From: Phycisphaerales bacterium
GTDB taxonomy: Bacteria > Planctomycetota > Phycisphaerae > Phycisphaerales > UBA1924
Length of the DNA: 52,367 bases
Direction: 5' to 3'
NCBI GenBank assembly: GCA_020847535.1
Contig: JADLBU010000032.1
Span: forward strand, 1 to 52,367
Shown here: one piece after another, positions 36,973-44,253 of the stretch
Layout of the letters: each line of letters opens with the position of its first letter
How positions within the stretch are numbered: position 1 is the stretch's first letter
Program-made: the position numbers and the translations under genes
The notes under the pieces: model-generated
What the model saw: only the letters and a program-made list of their open reading frames with translations
Databases searched by the model: none
Told to the model about the DNA's origin: nothing

Positions 36973-37047
36973 TGATCTACTGCCCCCTCTACCTCATCAC
37001 TTCTCTCTTGTCTCTCACCCCACTGCCCACTGCCCATCCCCCACTCC

Positions 37048-37557
37048 CTAATTCAAATCCCCCGCATACCCCACCTCCCCCCCATCCCTCCCCGCCAACC
37101 CATGCAACCGCTTCGCAATCTGCCGAAGATGCAGCGCATCATGCGCTGCCCAACTCCCGAGCAAATCCATCCCCGAGATCTTCCTTCCCGATGAATGCGC
37201 ATACGCCCGCGAGTAATCCACATCCTTCAATCCACGCAGCCAAATGATCGACTCCGCCCGCTCACTCACAAACATCGCCAGCACCTGCCGCAGCTCCCGC
37301 CCGTTATACCCCCGCCGTTCCGCGACCTTCTCCAGATCCAACGGCGGCCACTCACGCGCAGGATCTTCCAGCGTGCTCCTCAATCGCGGCCGAAAGTCCT
37401 CCTTCTCCTCATCGAGCAGGTGACAGCACACCTCCAGGATCGACCAGTCCTCCGCCCGCGGCTTCCACCGGTAATCCTCCGCCGGCATCGAAATCAACAG
37501 CGGCACAAGGGTCGCCGGATAGTGCTCAAGCCGATGGATGATCGCCGCAGCATTCAT
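37048..37557 (-). CDS. DinB-family protein
   Basis: The 169-residue product from ATG 37557 is a four-helix DinB/YfiT-like protein. 'AEDWSILEVCCHLLDEEKEDFRPRL' carries the first metal-binding His, and 'GSWAAHDALHLRQIAKRL' carries the two C-terminal His. These three His usually hold a divalent metal. Members are thiol or metal-dependent enzymes with mostly unknown substrates. The ORF extends to 37629, but the extra residues look random. It stands alone, convergent with the Nudix gene. Confidence 0.85.
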   Translation of the reverse strand: MNAAAIIHRLEHYPATLVPLLISMPAEDYRWKPRAEDWSILEVCCHLLDEEKEDFRPRLRSTLEDPAREWPPLDLEKVAERRGYNGRELRQVLAMFVSERAESIIWLRGLKDVDYSRAYAHSSGRKISGMDLLGSWAAHDALHLRQIAKRLHGLAGRDGGEVGYAGDLN

Positions 37558-37685
37558 CCCCCATGATACCGCGCTCCCCCCACTCTCCCCCCAGGAGAGT
37601 CGGCAACCCGCCAAGCAGCGCGCCTGCACGATCGCGCACGCACACCTCAGGCCGCCGCACGAACCACTCGTTCAACGCCGGGCGA

Positions 37686-38450
37686 TCAGCGTCCCCCCCA
37701 CACTCGCGCACTCGCTCCTCCCTCACCCCCGACGCACGAACTCCCCGCCCTCATCCGCTCCAACCCCGCCGGGAACGGATAACTCGGGAACACACCCACG
37801 GTCCCAAACCGCCAGCTCCCCGGCGATGGATACACATCACCCCGGAACCCCGCCGAGTACATCGTCCGCATCACCGTCTCAAAGCTCGGCTCAGCCCCAT
37901 CCGGACCCGCCAGCCGATTCGCACGCGCGTGCATGAAGCTCACGCTCGCCACCGGCTGCCTCTCGCGCCGCTCCTTCAGCATCTTCGCCACCGTCTGGAA
38001 CCCCCGCGACAGATCCTCCACCGTGAAGTGATCCCGACCCGTCGGCCGAAGGATCGCCAGAATCAGAATCGAATCCAGATCGAACTTCAGCACATACGGC
38101 TCCTTGTCGCCCGCCGCATGCACCGCCACCGAATCCTGGAACATCTTCGCGTACGAAGTCACCGTCTTGGCCGTCCACTGGCTGGTCGCCATCAAGTCCA
38201 CAAGCTGCGCGATGATCCCGTGCGAGTTGTCCTGCGTGTTCACACCGCACACCACGGTCCGATACCGACCATCCAGCACATCCCGCAGCATGTCCTGCCC
38301 CCACATCACCCGCAGCCGCTCCCCGGGCATCACCTTCCCACCCGCCCCGGGCAACAGACTCACGCGATCCGGAAACTGATCGCTCGTCATCAGACTCTCC
38401 GCCCCCCCGTCATACAACCGCGTCTGCTGTTCCATGTGCTGCTTCATCAT
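37686..38450 (-). CDS. Unrecognised cytoplasmic protein
   Basis: I start it at ATG 38450 with GGAG at 38456-38459, giving about 254 residues. It has no signal or membrane segment. Visible features are 'LPGAGGKVMPGERLRVMWGQDMLRD', a central alpha/beta stretch with 'YVLKFDLDSILILAILRPTG', and a helical 'VEDLSRGFQTVAKMLKERRER' segment. Codon pattern and length support a real gene. The C-terminal 25 residues are Gly and Arg rich. I do not recognise the family. A family A/D repeat cluster lies just upstream. Confidence 0.6.
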   Translation of the reverse strand: MMKQHMEQQTRLYDGGAESLMTSDQFPDRVSLLPGAGGKVMPGERLRVMWGQDMLRDVLDGRYRTVVCGVNTQDNSHGIIAQLVDLMATSQWTAKTVTSYAKMFQDSVAVHAAGDKEPYVLKFDLDSILILAILRPTGRDHFTVEDLSRGFQTVAKMLKERRERQPVASVSFMHARANRLAGPDGAEPSFETVMRTMYSAGFRGDVYPSPGSWRFGTVGVFPSYPFPAGLERMRAGSSCVGGEGGASARVWGGR

Positions 38451-38506
38451 CAAGACTCCATAACGCCACCGCCACTGTAGCAATTCTCTTCTCCCTACCC
38501 CATCTC

Positions 38507-38599
38507 GTGGCACAAGCATCCTGCCTGTGTCTACCACATCTATTTCCCCCCACTCTCCCCCCGGAGAGACGCGGAGGCTCTGCGACGCGGTGAGGGCTC
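38507..38599. repeat. Family A and family D repeats
   Basis: A family A hairpin with one mismatch (38511-38529, CACAAGCA for CACAGGCA) is followed by a family D unit at 38550-38599. The pair fills the divergent gap before the 38678 gene. The remaining bases are C/T-rich words such as 'ctcactcgctcaccccctca'. Confidence 0.75.
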
Positions 38600-38677
38600 C
38601 CGATCTACCGCCTCACCTGCACCATCACTTCCCTCGTCACCCTCACTCGCTCACCCCCTCACTCGCTATCCTCAATC

Positions 38678-39889
38678 ATGCCCCCAATACCTATCCTCTT
38701 CGACGACAACAAAGGCCGGCTCGCCCCCCTCAACGACCTCCGCCCCGCCTTCGACATCCGCACCGGCGCACTCACCACCCTCGACCGCGCCACATGCCTC
38801 TTCGGCCCTCCCGCCGCCCTCTTCGTCCCCACCACCCACTCCGTGCTCACCGCCCAAGCCCACCCCAACATCCCCATCAACACAACCCCCACTTCGCCCT
38901 CCTCCGGCTCCTTCCTCCTCCTCAACGCCCGCTGCCCAGTCCCAAACCCCGACTGGTCCAACCTCCTCCTCAATCACGCAATCCTCGAATCCCAATCGAG
39001 CGACCTGCTCGTCGCCCACCTCCCCGCCGCCTCCATCCCATCCGCACTCGCCGGCAACACCACCGGCCTCACCACCACGCGCCTCGAGGGCCACCACCTC
39101 CTCTCCCGCCCCTGGCACATCCGCACCTTCCGCGATCCCGCCATCAACCTCGACCTCGACCTCCTCACCCGCGATGCCCGCCCGCGCACCATCCCCGGCG
39201 TCACCACCCTCGGCAACCACCCCACCTCCATCCACGGCTCCGCACGCATCTCACCCACCGTCGTCCTCGACACCGAAGCCGGCCCCATCGTGCTCGCCGC
39301 CGATGCCGTCATCCGCCCCGGCGCCATCATCCTCGGCCCCGCCTACATCGGTGAACACTCCACCATCCTCGAACGCACCCTCATCAAGCCCTTCACCGCG
39401 ATCGGCCCCCACTGCAAGATCGCCGGCGAAGTCGGCGGCACCATCTTCCAGAGCCACGCCAACAAGGCCCACGATGGCCACCTCGGCGATTCCTGGATCG
39501 GCCAGTGGGCCAACCTCGGCGCTGGCACCACCAACTCCAACCTTCTCAACACCTACGACCAGGTGATCGCCCGCGCCACCCCCAACGGCCCCAACGAACG
39601 CACCGGCCAGCAGTTCCTCGGCGCCGTCATCGGCGATCACGTCAAGTTCGCCATCTGCTCCCGCATCATGACCGGCTCCATCCTCCACACCGGCTGCATG
39701 TTCGCCCAGACCGCCGCCATCTCCGGCTGCATTGCACCCTTCACCTGGGCCACCGACGCCGGCACCCGGACCTACCGCCTCGACAAGTTCATCGAGGTCG
39801 CCAAAGCCGTCATGTCCCGCCGCAAGCTCACCCCCACGAGCGCCTACCTCACCCGCCTCGCCGAGCTCCACACTCAAACCTCTTCCTGA
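38678..39889 (+). CDS. GlmU-like sugar-phosphate nucleotidyltransferase / acyltransferase
   Basis: The 403-residue protein fits the alternative bacterial GlmU-like family. A short N-terminal domain begins ILFDDNKGRLAPLNDLRPAFDIRTG. A left-handed beta-helix then runs from about 190 with hexapeptide repeats (ARISPTVVL, AVIRPGAIILGPAYIG, 'TAIGPHCKIAGEVGGTIFQSHA', KAHDGHLGDSWIG). The segment 'GAGTTNSNLLNTY' and 'GTRTYRLDKF' match the acetyl-CoA end of such enzymes. The likely product is UDP-N-acetylglucosamine or a related activated sugar for the cell envelope. It carries high Thr, Ser and Pro, as expected of + strand genes here. Confidence 0.83.
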   Translation: MPPIPILFDDNKGRLAPLNDLRPAFDIRTGALTTLDRATCLFGPPAALFVPTTHSVLTAQAHPNIPINTTPTSPSSGSFLLLNARCPVPNPDWSNLLLNHAILESQSSDLLVAHLPAASIPSALAGNTTGLTTTRLEGHHLLSRPWHIRTFRDPAINLDLDLLTRDARPRTIPGVTTLGNHPTSIHGSARISPTVVLDTEAGPIVLAADAVIRPGAIILGPAYIGEHSTILERTLIKPFTAIGPHCKIAGEVGGTIFQSHANKAHDGHLGDSWIGQWANLGAGTTNSNLLNTYDQVIARATPNGPNERTGQQFLGAVIGDHVKFAICSRIMTGSILHTGCMFAQTAAISGCIAPFTWATDAGTRTYRLDKFIEVAKAVMSRRKLTPTSAYLTRLAELHTQTSS

Positions 39890-39924
39890 ACCCATTCATC
39901 CCCATCTCTGAGTTTTCAGATCTC

Positions 39925-39944
39925 AAATCTGAGATCTCAGATTT
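39925..39944. promoter_or_regulatory. Perfect 20-bp palindrome, possible operator
   Basis: AAATCTGAGATCTCAGATTT is its own reverse complement. It ends 1 base before the ATG of the broken zinc-ribbon gene and is preceded by a related 'tctgagtttt/cagatctc' run. It is AT-rich in a GC-rich setting. It could be an operator, or just another word repeat; the sequence alone does not decide. Confidence 0.5.
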
Positions 39945-39945
39945 C

Positions 39946-40281
39946 ATGCCCCGCCTCCCGCCCAGATCACTCACCCGCCCTTTCCTCGCCTTCGCCCTCC
40001 GCGCGGCGATCTTCCTCGCCTCCATGTAGCTCATCTATCGCCACGGCGCCTTCCCCATCCTCCGCGGCCTCGGCGTCATCCTGCTCGCCACCGTCACCGT
40101 CATCCTCATCAACGACTGGCGCCGCCGCCCCCGCCGCTTCATCTCCATGCAATGCCCCCACTGCGGCTACGACCGCGCCGGCTCCGGACCCAAAGGCCCT
40201 TGCCCGGAATGCGGACGCGGCATGTGGTTGCAGTCCGGGGATCTCGCATGCCGTTGCGGAGATGCAGATTCAAGCATATAA
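39946..40281 (+). pseudogene. Zinc-ribbon membrane protein gene with internal amber codon
   Basis: The ATG at 39946 opens 27 codons ending FLASM, then TAG at 40027-40029. The same frame continues to TAA at 40279 and is clearly gene-like: 'GLGVILLATVTVILINDWRRRPRR', a membrane span, then CPHCGYDRAG and CPECG, the planctomycete-type zinc ribbon. No plausible start lies just after the TAG. One base change (for example TGG to TAG) explains it. A sequencing error or read-through is possible. Confidence 0.6.
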
Positions 40282-40282
40282 T
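40254..40282 (+). promoter_or_regulatory. Sigma-70-type promoter of the toxin-antitoxin pair
   Basis: TTGCGG (40254-40259) and a perfect TATAAT (40277-40282) are 17 bases apart, and the antitoxin ribosome binding site follows 22 bases on. The -10 box overlaps the stop codon of the zinc-ribbon remnant. The -35 matches only the TTG half. Confidence 0.6.
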
Positions 40283-40315
40283 CCGCTGCGAATAAGATGC
40301 TCTTGGAGTATCACC

Positions 40316-40618
40316 GTGATCCACCCCGAAGACATCAGCTCCCTCACCGATTTTCAGCGCAACACCAAAAAGCACCTCGATGACCTGAAGAAATCTCGCC
40401 GCGTGCGAATCCTCACCGTCAACGGCCGAGCCGCGGTGGCGATCATGGATCCCAGAGAGTACGAGTCCATGGCCACCAAGGTCCGCAAGCTCGAAGACAT
40501 CGAGGCAATCGAGCAGGGCATCCGGGAACTCGAAGCCGGAAAGGGAAGACCCGCAGAGGAGGTCTTCAAGCAACTTCGCGCCAAGTACGGCAGAGCCGGC
40601 CGCCGGCGCTCGGCGTAG
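40316..40618 (+). CDS. Type II antitoxin, Phd/YefM family
   Basis: About 100 residues from GTG 40316, with GGAG 7 bases upstream (40305-40308). The N-terminus 'IHPEDISSLTDFQRNTKKHLDDL', then RVRILTVNGRAAVAIMDPREYESM, is the Phd/YefM fold, a DNA-binding dimer that represses its own operon. The C-terminal 40 residues, charged and probably flexible, would wrap the toxin. The toxin gene starts 6 bases after its stop. The DNA lacks the C-skew of its neighbours, which suggests transfer into this site. The ORF reading back to 40262 passes through the promoter and is rejected. Confidence 0.85.
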   Translation: MIHPEDISSLTDFQRNTKKHLDDLKKSRRVRILTVNGRAAVAIMDPREYESMATKVRKLEDIEAIEQGIRELEAGKGRPAEEVFKQLRAKYGRAGRRRSA

Positions 40619-40624
40619 TGCGCC

Positions 40625-40915
40625 ATGGCCCGCCTCCTTCCTGTGCGCTTCGCGCCCTCCGCACACCGCGATCTCGACAGCATCGCCCGGCATATCTCGC
40701 TGGACTCGCCCGTCCGTGCGGGACGCTTCGTTGAAGTCATGTTCGCCGGAATCATGTCGTTGTCGCAGTTTCCGGATCGTCACCCGGTCGCCCGCGAATC
40801 ACCGCTCAGGGGTCGCATCGTTCGTCGTATGGTCATCGGTAACTACAGAGTGTTGTACTCCGTGATGCGCACCCGAGTTGACATCATCCGGGTCAAGCAC
40901 GGATCCATGGAATAG
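40625..40915 (+). CDS. Type II toxin, ParE/RelE superfamily
   Basis: The 96-residue basic protein has the family's helix-hairpin start 'VRFAPSAHRDLDSIARHISLDSP'. The beta-sheet end 'RGRIVRRMVIGNYRVLYSVMRTRVDIIRVKHGSME' carries the usual YRVLY and 'I..V.HG' motifs. ParE members poison gyrase and RelE members cut mRNA on the ribosome; the sequence does not settle which. It is expressed from the antitoxin promoter. polA starts 16 bases after its stop. Confidence 0.87.
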   Translation: MARLLPVRFAPSAHRDLDSIARHISLDSPVRAGRFVEVMFAGIMSLSQFPDRHPVARESPLRGRIVRRMVIGNYRVLYSVMRTRVDIIRVKHGSME

Positions 40916-40931
40916 CACAGGCGAATCCCAT

Positions 40932-43900
40932 ATGCCCACCCTCTACCTCATCGACGCCTACGCCCAGTTCTTCCGACACTACCACGCCATCCGCACACCC
41001 ATGTCCAGCCCCGTCACCAAAGAACCCACCAACATGACCTTCGGCTTCGTCGGACTCCTCCTCCGACTCCTCGGCGCTGGCGGTGATGCCGACAACGCCC
41101 TCTGGACCAAGCTCGGCGGAAAGCCCGACTACCTCGCGATCGCCATGGATGTCTCCGGCGATCACGGAACCTTCCGCTCTCAGCTCTACCCCGACTACAA
41201 AGCCACACGCACCGCGCCACCCGAAGACCTCTCCCCGCAGGTCGACCGCGCGATCGCCCTCCTCACCGCACTCGGCATCCCCATCATCGGCGTCGAAGGT
41301 GTCGAGGCCGATGACATCATCGCCACACTCGTCACCACCCTCCGTAAATCCAACCCCGAGCTCGCCATCCGAATGGTGAGCAAGGACAAGGACCTCAAGC
41401 AACTCCTCGAAGACATACACGAAGGCCAGGATCCGCCCGCAACCCCAGGCGTCGCCCTCGTCGATGTCCACACCGGCCTCCTCATCGATGCCCCCGCCCT
41501 CAAGACCGAAACCGGGATCGCCCCCAGCCAGGTCATCGACATGCTCACCCTCATGGGCGACACCGTCGACAACGTCCCAGGCGTCTCAGGCGTCGGCGAA
41601 AAGACCGCCGCCAAGCTGATCGCCGAGTACAAAACCCTCGACAACCTGCTCGCCAGCACCGACAAGCTCAAAGGCAAGCAAGCCGAGAACGTCAAAGCCG
41701 CCGCCGCACACCTCCCGCTCAGCAAACAACTCATCACCCTCAAGCGCGATGTCCCCATCGAGTTCGACCTCGCAACCTCCGCGATCGACACCTTCACCCT
41801 CGATCGCCTCCTCCCCATCCTCAAAGAGCTCGGCTTCAACCGCTACCAGGATGACCTCCGAAACCTGATGGCCAAGCGCGGACTCGCACCACCGCCCTCA
41901 ACCACAACCCCCGAGCCCGCTCGCCCCGCAACACCAGCCCCCCGCCCATCCAAACCCGACCCCTCCAGCTTCGGCAGCCTCTTCGATACCACCCCCGACA
42001 ACTCCCCATCCCCACCACCAACCTTCGAACTCCAATCCCATCCCGGCGCAGCCGGAGCCCTCTCCACCCCCCCCATCCAAGGCAACTACACCTGCATCAC
42101 CACCATCGACCAGCTCGACACCCTGCTCGCTCGCCTCCACAAGGCCCCCTCGTTCGCCCTCGACACCGAAACCACTTCCCTCTCTCCACACGATGCCGAC
42201 ATCTGCGGCATCTCGCTCGCCATCCAGCCCGGCGAAGCCTTCTACATCCCCACCCTCTCCCCCGCCCCCGAATCACACCTGACCCCCGACCACGTCCTCA
42301 GCGCCCTCAAGCCCATCCTCGAAGACCCCACCAAGACCCAATCCGGCCACAACCTCAAGTACGACCAACTCGTCCTCCGCCGAGCCGGCATTCATTTGGC
42401 TCTGTCCCCACTCGATGACTCGATGCCCGGCTGCCTCGATGCCTCTCTTCCCATCACCCATTCTTCTTCTCCGCGTTCCTCTGCCCTCTCCGCGCCCTCT
42501 GTGTCCTCTTCGCCTTCGCCCTCCATCGACTCCATGATCGCCAGCTACCTCATCGACTCCTCCCGCTCCAGCCACTCCCTCGATGCCCTCGCACAGGTCT
42601 ACCTCGGCCGCGGAAAGCAATCCATCAACGAGCTCATCGGCTCCGGCAAGCTTCAGCGCTCGTTCGCCGCCGTCCCCATCGACCAGGCCACCACCTACGC
42701 CGCCGCCGATGCCGATATCGCCCTCCAGCTCGCGCACGCGATGCTCCCACAGCTCCGCGCCATGCAGCTCCTCCCCCTCTTCACCGATGTCGAGATGCCC
42801 CTCATCGATGTGCTCGCCGAGCTCGAATGGAACGGCATCCTCGTCGAGCCCGATGAACTCGATCGCCAGCGCGAGCGCCTCAACACCCGCCTCAATCAGA
42901 TCGTCATCGACCTCAACACCAAAGCCACCGACACCCTCGGCCGCACCTTCGATCCCGACTCCCCCAAGCAGCTCTCCGCCGCCCTCTTCAACAAGCCGAC
43001 CGACCCCATCCCCGGCCTGGGCATCAAGCCAATCAAGAAAACCAAGACCGGCTACTCCACCGATGCCGAAGTCCTCGAGAAGCTCGCCGACGATGAAACC
43101 CTGACCACACCCATCCCCAAGCTCATCCTCGAATATCGCCAACTCTCCAAGCTCGTCAGCACCTACCTGGTCGCCCTCAAGGAAGCCATCCATCCACGCA
43201 CCCACCGTATCCACTCAAGCTTCAACCAGACCGTCGCCGCCACCGGCCGGCTCGCCTCGAGCGACCCAAACCTCCAGAACATCCCCATCCGCACCGAGAT
43301 CGGCCGCGATATCCGCAAGGCATTCATCGCCGCCCCCGGCTGCTCGCTCATCACCGCCGACTACTCCCAGATCGAACTCCGCCTGCTCGCCCACCTCTCC
43401 CATGACCCCGCCCTCGTCTCCGCCTTCCACTCGGGCGCTGACATCCACACCGAGGTCGCCGCCCAGATCCACCAGGTCCCGCCCGACAAAGTCACCAAGG
43501 ACCAGCGCTCCGGCGCCAAGATGGTCAACTTCGGCATCGTCTACGGAATCACCAGCTACGGCCTGGCTCGCCGACTCAACATCGACGACAAGAAAGCCGC
43601 CGAGATCATCGCCGGCTACAAGCGCCGGTTCGCCGGCATCACCACCTTCCTCGAAGAGTGCATCGCTCAGGCCCAGCGCCACGGCTACGTCGAGACCATG
43701 CTCAAACGCCGACGCATCATCACCGACATCGACTCCACCAACCCCTCCCGCCGCGCGCTCGCCGAACGTACCGCGATCAACAGCGTCGTCCAAGGCTCCG
43801 CCGCCGACCTCATCAAGCTCGCCCTGGTCGACCTCTATCAGCTCTTCAAAAAACCCGCCACCTTCCCCGCAACCACCACCCCCACCGTCGGCGATGCCGA

Positions 43901-44078
43901 TTCAAACCAAGTCCGCATGCTCCTTCAGATCCACGATGAACTCGTCTTCGAATCCCCCGACCACCTCGCCAAGCAAGCCCGAGACATCATCGTCGACCGC
44001 ATGCAACAAGCCATGACCCTCAGCGTCCCCCTGCTCGCCGACGCACACATCGCCAAGAACTGGCACGAAGGCAAGTAG
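40932..44078 (+). CDS. polA: DNA polymerase I with an in-frame repeat insertion
   Basis: About 1,048 residues from ATG 40932, longer than the usual 900 or so. The 5' nuclease (1-310) shows LIDAYAQFFRHYHA, PDYKATR, 'VEADDIIATL' and GDTVDNVPGVSGVGEKTA. A Pro-rich linker (320-385) follows. The 3'-5' exonuclease has DTET, D in IDSM and YAAADADIAL, so proofreading looks intact. The polymerase has LITADYSQIELRLLAHLSHD near 809, KMVNFGIVYG and IHDELVFE. Between 'RRAGIHLA' and 'IDSMIASYL' about 42 residues (490-532, including CLDASLPITHSSS) are extra and come from a dispersed repeat. The first polA ATG has no Shine-Dalgarno. Confidence 0.93.
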   Translation: MPTLYLIDAYAQFFRHYHAIRTPMSSPVTKEPTNMTFGFVGLLLRLLGAGGDADNALWTKLGGKPDYLAIAMDVSGDHGTFRSQLYPDYKATRTAPPEDLSPQVDRAIALLTALGIPIIGVEGVEADDIIATLVTTLRKSNPELAIRMVSKDKDLKQLLEDIHEGQDPPATPGVALVDVHTGLLIDAPALKTETGIAPSQVIDMLTLMGDTVDNVPGVSGVGEKTAAKLIAEYKTLDNLLASTDKLKGKQAENVKAAAAHLPLSKQLITLKRDVPIEFDLATSAIDTFTLDRLLPILKELGFNRYQDDLRNLMAKRGLAPPPSTTTPEPARPATPAPRPSKPDPSSFGSLFDTTPDNSPSPPPTFELQSHPGAAGALSTPPIQGNYTCITTIDQLDTLLARLHKAPSFALDTETTSLSPHDADICGISLAIQPGEAFYIPTLSPAPESHLTPDHVLSALKPILEDPTKTQSGHNLKYDQLVLRRAGIHLALSPLDDSMPGCLDASLPITHSSSPRSSALSAPSVSSSPSPSIDSMIASYLIDSSRSSHSLDALAQVYLGRGKQSINELIGSGKLQRSFAAVPIDQATTYAAADADIALQLAHAMLPQLRAMQLLPLFTDVEMPLIDVLAELEWNGILVEPDELDRQRERLNTRLNQIVIDLNTKATDTLGRTFDPDSPKQLSAALFNKPTDPIPGLGIKPIKKTKTGYSTDAEVLEKLADDETLTTPIPKLILEYRQLSKLVSTYLVALKEAIHPRTHRIHSSFNQTVAATGRLASSDPNLQNIPIRTEIGRDIRKAFIAAPGCSLITADYSQIELRLLAHLSHDPALVSAFHSGADIHTEVAAQIHQVPPDKVTKDQRSGAKMVNFGIVYGITSYGLARRLNIDDKKAAEIIAGYKRRFAGITTFLEECIAQAQRHGYVETMLKRRRIITDIDSTNPSRRALAERTAINSVVQGSAADLIKLALVDLYQLFKKPATFPATTTPTVGDADSNQVRMLLQIHDELVFESPDHLAKQARDIIVDRMQQAMTLSVPLLADAHIAKNWHEGK
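42402..42528. repeat. Dispersed repeat inserted in frame in polA
   Basis: The stretch reads ctcgatgactcgatgcccgg, gcctcgatgcctctcttccc, then ttcttcttctccgcgttcct and ctctccgcgccctctgtgtc. The first part shares 'gatgcctctcttc' words with 25090-25150 and 27473-27513. The second resembles the intergenic cgcgtcttctccgcgcctct and gtgttcc at 36109-36136. The bounds are taken from where the exonuclease homology stops and resumes. Confidence 0.7.
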
Positions 44079-44103
44079 CCCTTCTCCTCTACCAATCTCG
44101 TGG

Positions 44104-44168
44104 CACAGGCATCCTGCCTGTGTCTACACCCCTTACGTGCCACGGCTTACCCCGAGGGGCAAGCCGTG
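44104..44168. repeat. Family A and family B hairpins
   Basis: A perfect family A hairpin (44104-44122) and a family B hairpin, CACGGCTT (44141-44148) with AAGCCGTG (44161-44168), lie in the 175-base gap between the convergent polA and M28 genes. The M28-side end carries ctttgccctttgaactttgc just after the M28 stop (44224-44252). Together these could end both transcripts. Confidence 0.8.
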
Positions 44169-44253
44169 CTCCCCCCTCTCCCGCTCCCCCTCCGCGCCCC
44201 CCGCGTTCAAAATCTCCCCTCTTCTTTGCCCTTTGAACTTTGCCATTTGCTCT

